Assembly (NCBI GenBank): GCA_013694835.1
Contig: JACDBP010000039.1
Span: 1 to 5,859, forward strand
Origin: Chloroflexota bacterium
GTDB lineage: Bacteria; Chloroflexota; Limnocylindria; Limnocylindrales; CSP1-4
DNA: 5,859 bases
Reading direction: 5' to 3'
The first letter of the stretch is position 1. The number at the start of each line of letters is the position of its first letter. Position numbers and translations under genes: made by a program. Below, piece after piece: positions 1 to 5,703 of the stretch. The notes under the pieces are model-generated. The model worked only from the letters and a program-made list of their open reading frames with translations, made no database searches and was not told where the DNA came from.

Positions 1-2
1 AC

Positions 3-341
3 GTCAGGTTCCTGGACAACACGGTCGGGTCCTACGGCTACGGCAGCGGGGCCGGCAGGTCCGGCTTGATGTTCGCCGCCGAAGGGGTCGCGCCGAACGC
101 GGTCAGGGACATCGTGGTCAGCGGTAACAGGGTCACCAACGACCCCATCTCGGCGCAGGTGACGATGCTGCGCCGCCGCGTCAACATCACGTTCACCAAC
201 AACACCTCGACCGCCGTCGCCGCCGGGCCGCTCCTGACCTTTGCCCACATCGACGGGCTGACCGTCACCGGCAATGCCCAGCCCCTGCGCTCCGGGGTGC
301 TCATGTCGATCACCGACAGCACGAACGTCGTACGTCAGTAG
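3..341 (+). CDS. C-terminal part of a parallel beta-helix (pectate-lyase-like fold) protein, 5' truncated
   Basis: The reading frame is open from the window edge to the TAG at 339-341 and gives 112 residues of a longer protein. The sequence shows the periodic pattern of right-handed beta-helix (PbH1) coils: short hydrophobic strands followed by Asn/Gly turns, as in DIVVSGNRVTN, NITFTNNTST, GLTVTGNAQP and a last strand around SITDSTNVV, spaced about 20-25 residues apart. Proteins with this fold are usually extracellular polysaccharide lyases, hydrolases or mannuronan-type C5-epimerases. The catalytic part lies outside the window, so no activity can be assigned. The C-terminus ends soon after the last coil with no visible membrane anchor or sorting signal. 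The downstream neighbour is a glucuronyl C5-epimerase-like gene on the same strand, which fits a role in carbohydrate modification. The fold is fairly sure; the function is unknown. Confidence 0.75.
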   Translation, partial: VRFLDNTVGSYGYGSGAGRSGLMFAAEGVAPNAVRDIVVSGNRVTNDPISAQVTMLRRRVNITFTNNTSTAVAAGPLLTFAHIDGLTVTGNAQPLRSGVLMSITDSTNVVRQ

Positions 342-347
342 CATCCA

Positions 348-363
348 GCGTCCGACGTATCCT
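348..363 (+). promoter_or_regulatory. possible promoter (-10-like TATCCT) upstream of the C5-epimerase-like gene
   Basis: TATCCT at 358-363 fits the TANNNT form of a bacterial -10 element. It lies just after the stop codon of the beta-helix gene and about 92 bp before the ATG at 456. It is embedded in GCGTCCGACGTATCCT. Nearly the same string, GCGTCCGGTATCCT, sits at 1503-1516 in front of cphB. No convincing -35 hexamer is visible 16-18 bp upstream. The call rests on the repeated motif and its position only. Confidence 0.3.
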
Positions 364-390
364 CTCGGTGAGTCGTGGACGCTCGGCACG

Positions 391-425
391 GTTCCCGCTC
401 GGGAACGGAAGGGCGCGCTTCGCGC
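391..425 (+). other. two adjacent small hairpins in the gap between the beta-helix and epimerase genes
   Basis: GTTCCC (391-396) and GGGAAC (401-406) form a perfect 6-bp stem with a GCTC loop. Directly after it, GCGCG (413-417) and CGCGC (421-425) form a 5-bp stem with a CTT loop. There is no run of T after either stem, so neither is a standard intrinsic terminator for the upstream gene. If transcription starts near 370, both would lie in the 5' leader of the epimerase mRNA, ahead of a free Shine-Dalgarno at 444-448. The function is unknown, and small GC-rich stems are common by chance in DNA of this composition. Confidence 0.3.
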
Positions 426-455
426 GGCGGAGCAGCCCGACACAAGGACAGCGAA

Positions 456-1484
456 ATGGCACTGGGGGTTCGCTTGACGACGGCTGCCGAGATATCGACA
501 CCACGCCGAGCTGGGTCTGCCACCACTCGTAGCCGGACCACCGTCGCTCTTCTGGTCACGACGGTCGTCATGCTCGGCACCGTCGGAGCCGCCGAGGGGT
601 CGGAGGGTGGGTCGAGCGGCCGCGTCCGGGCGCTGGACTTCCAGCGCTCGAGCTTTCCCCTCGCACGCCTGCCGGCATCCGAGCTGCCGTTCTACAACTA
701 CCCGATCCCGGGGCTGCCGCTCTCCTGGACACCGACCGATGTGGACGGCATCGCGATGCGGGAGTGGGAGGACGGGCGGCTCTACTACCACCCGGTGCAG
801 CTGGCCTCCTATTCCTTCCGGCTCCTCAGCGCCTACCGAAAGACGGGTGATGCCGGTTACCTTGATTGGGCCCGCCGGTATGCGGCGAAGATCCGCAGCC
901 TGGCCGTAGAGTCCGGCGGAGCGCTGTTCCTGCCCTACCAGTTCGACTATCCGCGACACGAGCTCCGCGCGCCGTGGTACTCGGGCATGGCCCAGGGGAT
1001 GATCCTCTCCCTGTTCGTCCGGATGCATCGAATCACCGGAGAGGCGGACTACCTCGCCTGGGCGAAGGCGATCTTTGCGAGCTTCTGGCGCTCGGGACCG
1101 GACGATCGGCCGTGGGTTTCGCGCGTCAGCGCCCGGCGGTATCTGTGGATCGAGGAGTACCCCGTCAATGCCCACCCTGACCGAGTCCTGAACGGCTTCA
1201 TGTTCGCGATCTACGGGCTCTATGAGTACTGGAAGCTGACGGGAAGCTCGGGTGGGCGACGCATCCTCGAGGGCGCGCTGACGACCCTCAAGGCGCACGT
1301 GATGCTTTACAGGGTGCCGGGCGACACCAGCTATTACTGCCTGTACCACCGGACGAATACCGCTGAGAACTACCACTCCCTTCACATCAGCCAATTGGAC
1401 CAGATCGCGGCCATGAGCGGCGACGCCTATTTCGCATCGGTGGCGGAGCTCTTCCGCCGCGACCATGCCCCGATCTGGCGGTAA
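456..1484 (+). CDS. D-glucuronyl C5-epimerase C-terminal domain protein, probably membrane-anchored or exported
   Basis: The 342-residue product looks like the heparosan/glucuronyl C5-epimerase C-terminal domain family (Pfam C5-epim_C). These enzymes invert C5 of D-glucuronate to L-iduronate in a polysaccharide chain. Visible family-like motifs are WYSGMAQGM (174-182), WIEEYP (231-236), VLNGF (244-248) and YHSLHISQL (306-314). Tyrosines at 293, 294, 297 and 306 are candidates for the catalytic Tyr residues of the family. The repeated helix pattern between about 100 and 340 suits an alpha/alpha-barrel. Residues 30-46 (VALLVTTVVMLGTVGAA) follow several Arg residues and form one hydrophobic segment, either a signal peptide with a long N-region or a membrane anchor; the catalytic part would then lie outside the cytoplasm. 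I chose the ATG at 456 because AAGGA at 444-448 lies 7 nt upstream; a GTG at 375 in the same frame lacks this support. The substrate is unknown. The beta-helix protein upstream may act on the same glycan. The family call is good; the exact reaction is inferred. Confidence 0.8.
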   Translation: MALGVRLTTAAEISTPRRAGSATTRSRTTVALLVTTVVMLGTVGAAEGSEGGSSGRVRALDFQRSSFPLARLPASELPFYNYPIPGLPLSWTPTDVDGIAMREWEDGRLYYHPVQLASYSFRLLSAYRKTGDAGYLDWARRYAAKIRSLAVESGGALFLPYQFDYPRHELRAPWYSGMAQGMILSLFVRMHRITGEADYLAWAKAIFASFWRSGPDDRPWVSRVSARRYLWIEEYPVNAHPDRVLNGFMFAIYGLYEYWKLTGSSGGRRILEGALTTLKAHVMLYRVPGDTSYYCLYHRTNTAENYHSLHISQLDQIAAMSGDAYFASVAELFRRDHAPIWR

Positions 1485-1496
1485 CCGGGCCACGGG

Positions 1497-1516
1497 CCGG
1501 AGGCGTCCGGTATCCT
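1497..1516 (+). promoter_or_regulatory. possible promoter (-10-like TATCCT) with overlapping dyad upstream of cphB
   Basis: TATCCT at 1511-1516 matches the TANNNT pattern and lies 36 bp before the cphB GTG, which would give a leader of about 30 nt. The preceding GCGTCCG is shared with the motif at 348-363. CCGGA (1497-1501) and TCCGG (1506-1510) form a 5-bp inverted repeat directly against the -10-like hexamer. That could be a small operator or simply chance in GC-rich DNA. No clear -35 is present. If real, cphB-cphA is transcribed separately from the epimerase gene. Confidence 0.3.
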
Positions 1517-1552
1517 TCGCCGAACACATCAAAGGCGAGGTCCGTCAAGTCT

Positions 1553-2392
1553 GTGGCCGAAGGGCACGTCATCATCATCGGCGGCGCCGAGGACAAGGTC
1601 CGGGAGCGCGTCATCCTGAGCCGCTTCGTGGCGCTTGCGGGAGGCTCCGACGCCCGTGTCGCCGTCATCAGCTCGGCCTCATCACTGGGCCCACTGGCCG
1701 GCGAGCTCTACAAGCGCGTGTTCGGCGAGCTGGGTGTCGAGCAAGTGACCCCGATCCACGCCGTGACGCGCGCCCAGGCGAACGACGAGACGAACGCGCG
1801 AGTGGTCCGCGAATCGACGGGCGTCTTCATGACCGGCGGCAATCAGCTGCGTCTCTCCTCCACCATCGGCGGCACGAACCTCGGCGCGGCGATCGCCGAG
1901 CGTCATCGCGCAGGTTCGGTCGTCGCCGGGACGAGCGCGGGCGCCTCGGCGATGAGCAGCCACATGGTCGCCTTCGGGGCGAGCGGCTCCACGCCGAAGC
2001 AGCGGATGGTCCAGATGGCCGCGGGGCTGGGCTTGTTGCCCAACGTCATCGTGGACCAGCACTTCCAGCAGCGGAACCGGCTCGGCAGGCTGCTGGCGAT
2101 CATCGCCCAGAACCCATCGCTGCTCGGTCTCGGCGTCGATGAGGACACCGCCGGCGTGGTCGGGCCGGACATGGTGCTGGAGGTGATCGGCCGCCGCAGC
2201 GTCACCGTTCTCGACGGTGCAGGGTCGGACACCGATGCCTGGGAGGTCCGTGCCCACAAGCCGCTCATGATCAGCAACGTGGTCCTCCACTCGTTGCCGG
2301 CGGGCTACCGCTTTGATCTCCGTCGACGAGTCCGGCTCGCCACGCCTGTGCTCCGGGCGCTCGACGGGGGCGAATCGCTCGCATCCGGTTGA
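1553..2392 (+). CDS. cphB: cyanophycinase (peptidase family S51)
   Basis: This 279-residue protein is a cytoplasmic serine exopeptidase. It cuts the reserve polymer cyanophycin into beta-Asp-Arg dipeptides, releasing stored nitrogen, carbon and energy. The S51 fold is shown by an N-terminal beta-strand ending in IIIGGAEDK (7-15), the FMTGGNQLRL segment (92-101), the nucleophile elbow GTSAGAS (126-132, Ser128) and DQHFQQRNRLGRL (168-180). GLGVDEDTA follows at 192-200. Ser128, His170 and Glu197 match the expected Ser-His-Glu triad. Gln98, Asp168, Gln169, Arg174, Arg176 and Arg179 correspond to the conserved pocket residues that recognise the beta-Asp-Arg unit, so this is cyanophycinase rather than plain dipeptidase E. 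There is no signal peptide, so it should act on internal granules. The length is normal for the bacterial intracellular form. The GTG at 1553 is the first usable start in frame; only a weak GAGG lies 12 nt upstream. cphA follows 46 bp later on the same strand, the usual cphB-cphA order. Confidence 0.95.
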   Translation: MAEGHVIIIGGAEDKVRERVILSRFVALAGGSDARVAVISSASSLGPLAGELYKRVFGELGVEQVTPIHAVTRAQANDETNARVVRESTGVFMTGGNQLRLSSTIGGTNLGAAIAERHRAGSVVAGTSAGASAMSSHMVAFGASGSTPKQRMVQMAAGLGLLPNVIVDQHFQQRNRLGRLLAIIAQNPSLLGLGVDEDTAGVVGPDMVLEVIGRRSVTVLDGAGSDTDAWEVRAHKPLMISNVVLHSLPAGYRFDLRRRVRLATPVLRALDGGESLASG

Positions 2393-2424
2393 ACCAGGCA
2401 CTTCCCCTCGCCGAAGGGACGTCC

Positions 2425-2432
2425 GGAAGGAG
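2425..2432 (+). promoter_or_regulatory. strong Shine-Dalgarno that fixes the cphA start
   Basis: GGAAGGAG lies 6 nt before the GTG at 2439. The cphA frame stays open upstream into cphB as far as a TTG at 2313, so this site decides the start: without it the gene could be called 42 codons longer. It is much stronger than the site in front of cphB, which would favour synthetase translation from a shared mRNA. Confidence 0.75.
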
Positions 2433-2438
2433 TCGCCA

Positions 2439-5306
2439 GTGACCGAGCCGTCAGCGGCTGCCGAGCAGTCCGGCGCATCCCATCTGTCGGTTGCGGCCGG
2501 CGAGCTGAGGCCGCTGCCGACGCTGCGCATCCTGGAGACCCGCGTGCTGCGCGGCCCGAACTATTGGGCCCGCAACCCGGCGATCCGGATGCTGGTGGAC
2601 CTCGGCGTGCTGGAGGAGTTCCCCACCAACAAGGTGCCCGGGTTCACCGAGGCCCTCGTGGGGTTGCTGCCGTCGCTCGAGGAGCACGCCTGCTCGCTCG
2701 GCCGTCGCGGTGGCTTCATCTCCCGACTGGAGGAGGGCACCTGGCTGGGTCACGTTGCCGAGCACGTGGCGCTCGACCTGCAGATGCTGGCCGGCACGGA
2801 GGCGCGCATCGGCAAGACGCGCTCCACGGGCGACTACGGCCGGTACAACGTCATCTTTTCCTACGGCGAGGAACAGGTCGGGCTGGAGGCAGGCAGGATC
2901 GCCGTCGCCCTGGTCAACCATCTCGTCGCGCCGGACGATCCGTCGGTCGCCATCGATTTCGGGGCGGAGATGGAGCGGCTGATCCTGCTCGCCGAGAGTC
3001 GCGCGTTCGGACCTTCGACGCAGGCGCTCGTGGACGAGGCCGTCTCGCGTGACATCCCATGGATCCGGCTCGACCGACACAGCCTGGTGCAGCTCGGACA
3101 GGGCATCCATCAGCAGCGCATCCGAGCCACGATGACCAGCCGCACGGGCGCCATCGCGGTCGACATCGCATCCGACAAGAGCCTCACCAACAGCCTGCTG
3201 CTGGCAGCCGGCTTGCCCGTGCCGCGCTCGGAGCTCGTCCGTCGGGTGGAGGACGCCGTCGCCGCCTCGGACAGGATGGGTTACCCGGTCGTCATCAAGC
3301 CGCTCGACGGTAACCACGGGCGTGGCGTCAACCTTGATCTCAAGAACGCCGACGACGTGCGGCGCGCCTGGCCGCTTGCCCTTGCGCAGAGCCGCGGCGG
3401 ATCGATCGTCGTCGAGAGCTACGTGCACGGCAACGACTACCGCGTCCTTGTCATCGGCGGGAAGGTCGCGGCGATCGCGGAGCGCGTGCCCGCAAGCGTC
3501 ACGGCCGACGGGACCTCGACGGTACGCCAGCTCGTGGAGCGCGAGAACCATGACCCGCGGCGCGGCATCGGCCACGAGAAGGTGCTGACACGGATCAAGC
3601 TTGATGAAGCGGCGGAGGAGCTCGTCCGGAAGCAGGGCTGGGAGCTCGATGCGGTGCCGCCCGAAGGCACCTGGATCAAGCTCGCGCTGACCGGCAACAT
3701 GTCGACCGGCGGGACGTCGATCGACCGCACCACCGAGGCGCACCCCGAGAACGTCGAGATCTCTGAAACGGCCGCGCGCATCGTCGGCCTGGACGTCGCC
3801 GGCATCGATTTCATCGTGCCCGACATCGCCTTCCCGGTGCGAGGGCAGGGCGGCGCGATCGTGGAGATCAATGCCGCTCCCGGATTCAGGATGCACACGC
3901 ACCCGACGGTCGGCGAACCACAGTATGTCGCGCGACCGGTCATCGACCTGCTCTTCCCCCGCGGCAGCGACGCCCGGATCCCGATCATGGGCGTGACAGG
4001 CACCAACGGGAAGACCACGACGGTGCGCATGATCGCCCACATCCTGAAGCTGATGGGCAAGCGCGTCGGCATGACCACGACCGACGGCATCGTCATCGAT
4101 GGGCGGCTGACGAAGAAGGGCGACATGTCGGGGCCGAAGTCGGCCCAGATGGTGCTTCAGAACCCCAGCGTCGACACGGCGGTCTTCGAGGTCGCCCGCG
4201 GGGGCATCCTGCGCGAGGGACTGGGCTACGACCGCAACGACGTGGCGGTCGTGACGAACGTCGCTGACGACCACCTCGGGCTCGGCGGCATCGACACGCT
4301 GCCACAGCTGGCCGGCGTCAAGGGCGTGCTCGTCGAAGCCGTGCCCCGGTCGGGCTCCGCGGTGCTCAATGCGGATGATCCGCTGGTGGCGCGGATGGGT
4401 CGCCACTGTCGCGGCCAGGTCGTGCTGTTCTCGATGCACACCGAGAAGGGCCAGGAGGGCTACGACCGGGTCGACGGGCACCTCGGCCGGGGCGGCGCCG
4501 CGATGTGCGTCCAGAACACCGCCGACGGTGAGTTGCTGGTGCTCCGCCAGGGCTCCCGAACCATGCCCCTGATCTACTCGCACCTGATCCCGGCGACCTT
4601 CGGCGGTCGGGCACGGATGAACGTGGCAAACGCGCTAGCCGCGGCCGCTGCGGCGTGGGCTTCCGGTGCGCACCTGCATGACATCCGGCAGGGCCTGCGA
4701 ACCTTCACGACCTCGTACTTCCAGGCCCCGGGACGCCTCAACAGCCTCCAGGTGAAGGGCTTCGAGGTGCTCATCGACTACTGCCACAACGTCGATGGCA
4801 TGCGGCGGCTCGGCGAGTTCGTGGATCTCACCGTCACGGGCGCTCAGCCGGGGCGCACCAACGGGCTCCCGGCGTCACCTGGGGGCAACGGCGTGGCGGC
4901 GCTTCCGCGGGCACGAAGGGCGATCGGTGTCATCGGCATCCCCGGCGACCGTCGCGACGACGACCAGCGGTCCTACGGCGAGGTGGCGGCGCACTCGTTC
5001 GACCACCTGATCGTCCGCGAGGACACGAACCTGCGGGGACGGAAGCCGGGCGAGACCGCCAGCCACGTCCGCGAGGGCATCGAACGAGCGCAGGCGAAGG
5101 GAGCCCGCTGCAAGTCCGTGGAGCTGGTGCTGAAGGAGCTCGATGCCGCGCTGGCCGGCCTGCGCATGGGTCAGCCGGGCGACCTCGTGGTCATCTGCGC
5201 CGACGACACCGCCGCCGTCTACCGCGAGGCGATGGCACTCGACCGCGCCCCCGGCGAGGGGACGGCCATCGGCGCTCCCGGCGAGTACGACATCCCCGAG
5301 GGCTAG
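2439..5306 (+). CDS. cphA: cyanophycin synthetase (CphA1 type)
   Basis: The 955-residue enzyme makes cyanophycin from L-Asp, L-Arg and ATP. Asp is added to the backbone by the ATP-grasp domain and Arg to the Asp side chain by the Mur-ligase domain. Domains in order: a low-complexity N-terminal extension (1-28); the N domain starting at LRILETRVLRGPNYW; the ATP-grasp domain from about 235 (SDK 245-247, VIKPLDGNHGRGV 285-297 with Lys287, metal-site EIN at 476-478); and the Mur-ligase domain with P-loop GVTGTNGKTTT (518-528), FEVARGGIL (583-591, Glu584) and NVADDH (607-612). The Mur-ligase C-terminal part has PGRLN (764-768), DYCHN (780-784) and GDRRD (836-840). All core motifs are intact, so the protein should be active. 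The N domain carries HVAEH (105-109), an HxxEH motif. Cyanobacterial enzymes are usually about 870-900 residues; the extra length comes from the N-terminal extension, a Gly/Pro/Ala-rich insertion at about 801-827, and a C-terminal tail of about 20 residues. The GTG start is chosen for the GGAAGGAG 6 nt upstream. It probably forms an operon with cphB. Confidence 0.96.
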   Translation: MTEPSAAAEQSGASHLSVAAGELRPLPTLRILETRVLRGPNYWARNPAIRMLVDLGVLEEFPTNKVPGFTEALVGLLPSLEEHACSLGRRGGFISRLEEGTWLGHVAEHVALDLQMLAGTEARIGKTRSTGDYGRYNVIFSYGEEQVGLEAGRIAVALVNHLVAPDDPSVAIDFGAEMERLILLAESRAFGPSTQALVDEAVSRDIPWIRLDRHSLVQLGQGIHQQRIRATMTSRTGAIAVDIASDKSLTNSLLLAAGLPVPRSELVRRVEDAVAASDRMGYPVVIKPLDGNHGRGVNLDLKNADDVRRAWPLALAQSRGGSIVVESYVHGNDYRVLVIGGKVAAIAERVPASVTADGTSTVRQLVERENHDPRRGIGHEKVLTRIKLDEAAEELVRKQGWELDAVPPEGTWIKLALTGNMSTGGTSIDRTTEAHPENVEISETAARIVGLDVAGIDFIVPDIAFPVRGQGGAIVEINAAPGFRMHTHPTVGEPQYVARPVIDLLFPRGSDARIPIMGVTGTNGKTTTVRMIAHILKLMGKRVGMTTTDGIVIDGRLTKKGDMSGPKSAQMVLQNPSVDTAVFEVARGGILREGLGYDRNDVAVVTNVADDHLGLGGIDTLPQLAGVKGVLVEAVPRSGSAVLNADDPLVARMGRHCRGQVVLFSMHTEKGQEGYDRVDGHLGRGGAAMCVQNTADGELLVLRQGSRTMPLIYSHLIPATFGGRARMNVANALAAAAAAWASGAHLHDIRQGLRTFTTSYFQAPGRLNSLQVKGFEVLIDYCHNVDGMRRLGEFVDLTVTGAQPGRTNGLPASPGGNGVAALPRARRAIGVIGIPGDRRDDDQRSYGEVAAHSFDHLIVREDTNLRGRKPGETASHVREGIERAQAKGARCKSVELVLKELDAALAGLRMGQPGDLVVICADDTAAVYREAMALDRAPGEGTAIGAPGEYDIPEG

Positions 5307-5371
5307 AGCCGGCCGGTCGACGTGCGCGGCAGGGTGCGGGTCTGCTGGAGGGCGCCCGACCTGGACTCCGT

Positions 5372-5392
5372 GCCATCCATGCGTGGGATGGC
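5372..5392. other. 7-bp stem hairpin downstream of cphA
   Basis: GCCATCC (5372-5378) and GGATGGC (5386-5392) are perfect reverse complements around a 7-nt loop, ATGCGTG. The hairpin begins 66 bp after the cphA stop and shares its ATCC core and loop length with the larger hairpin at 5425-5449. It may contribute to transcription termination or mRNA 3'-end protection. There is no T tract on either side. Confidence 0.4.
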
Positions 5393-5424
5393 GGTGATCC
5401 GGCCGATTCGGTGCGATGGCATGA

Positions 5425-5449
5425 CAAGGATGCGCGGGGTGCATCCTTG
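5425..5449. terminator. 9-bp stem hairpin, possible terminator of the cphB-cphA transcript
   Basis: CAAGGATGC (5425-5433) and GCATCCTTG (5441-5449) form a perfect 9-bp stem with a 7-nt loop, GCGGGGT. It lies about 120 bp downstream of the cphA stop, in a convergent intergenic region. No T run follows on either strand, so it is not a classical Rho-independent terminator. Hairpins without a U tract are common as 3' ends in high-GC bacteria. The terminator role is inferred from position; the dyad itself is certain. Confidence 0.45.
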
Positions 5450-5646
5450 CCGCTGGGCGGTTCGCCGATCAGCCATGCGGTGACCGGCCGGCAGGCGGCA
5501 GCTCGCCGGATGCGCCTCGTCACGCTTGGATCAAGCATCCGGATCTGGCATGTGTCCGGCGAACATCCACCACATGCATCCTTGGCATGCGCGGTCTCCG
5601 ACGTCCGCCGATCCGGCCGTGCGAGGCTGCGTTCGGAGGTGCATCC
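5428..5646. repeat. cluster of GCATCC/GGATGC elements in both orientations
   Basis: The hexamer GCATCC occurs at 5441-5446, 5535-5540, 5576-5581 and 5641-5646. Its reverse complement GGATGC occurs at 5428-5433 and 5508-5513, making six copies in 219 bp. Some copies extend further: TGCATCCTTG is at 5440-5449 and again at 5575-5584; GGTGCATCC is at 5438-5446 and 5638-5646. Inverted copies pair into hairpins, namely 5425-5449 and CCGGATGC (5506-5513) with GCATCCGG (5535-5542). The copies are not regularly spaced and there is no conserved unit length, so this is not a CRISPR array or simple tandem repeat. It could be a cluster of binding sites, a small structured RNA, or remnants of a repetitive extragenic element. 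Confidence 0.5.
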
Positions 5647-5703
5647 ACTGGCGACGTTGCCAGCTCGCCCAGGGATACAAGATCGATCGGTTCCCGCGTC
5701 CCG

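Larger units (their letters stand above)
5307..5703. other. non-coding convergent intergenic region
   Basis: This 397-bp stretch separates cphA from a gene on the opposite strand whose stop is at 5704-5706, so both genes point into it. The open frames that cross it encode His/Arg/Pro-rich, low-complexity products with no recognisable motif or ribosome binding site, so I do not call a gene. It holds several inverted repeats and a cluster of GCATCC/GGATGC elements, listed separately. No tRNA, rRNA, CRISPR array or insertion sequence is visible. Its likely role is termination and separation of two converging transcripts. Confidence 0.6.

Noticed and set aside
375..455. Upstream GTG start at 375 for the epimerase-like gene
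   Set aside because: It would place the two hairpins inside the coding sequence and add an Arg/Gly-rich stretch ahead of the signal or anchor segment. The ATG at 456 has AAGGA 7 nt upstream.
2313..2438. Longer cphA starting at a TTG at 2313 and overlapping cphB
   Set aside because: The extra 42 codons overlap the end of cphB, resemble no CphA N-terminus, and have no good Shine-Dalgarno. The GTG at 2439 has GGAAGGAG 6 nt upstream.
1682..2530. 282-codon minus-strand open frame across cphB and the start of cphA
   Set aside because: It is antisense to confirmed genes, low in complexity, and has no recognisable motif.
2451..4583. Long open frame (710 codons) on the minus strand within cphA
   Set aside because: It is the antisense shadow of a high-GC gene. 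The product is rich in Asp, Arg, His and Ala with no domain pattern, while the plus-strand frame has clear CphA motifs.
4875..5444. 189-codon minus-strand open frame running from the cphA 3' end into the intergenic region
   Set aside because: The product is His/Pro/Ala-rich without motifs, and most of it is antisense to conserved CphA sequence.
5425..5646. CRISPR array or tandem repeat interpretation of the GCATCC cluster
   Set aside because: The shared units are only 6-10 bp, occur in both orientations and are irregularly spaced, with no repeat/spacer structure.
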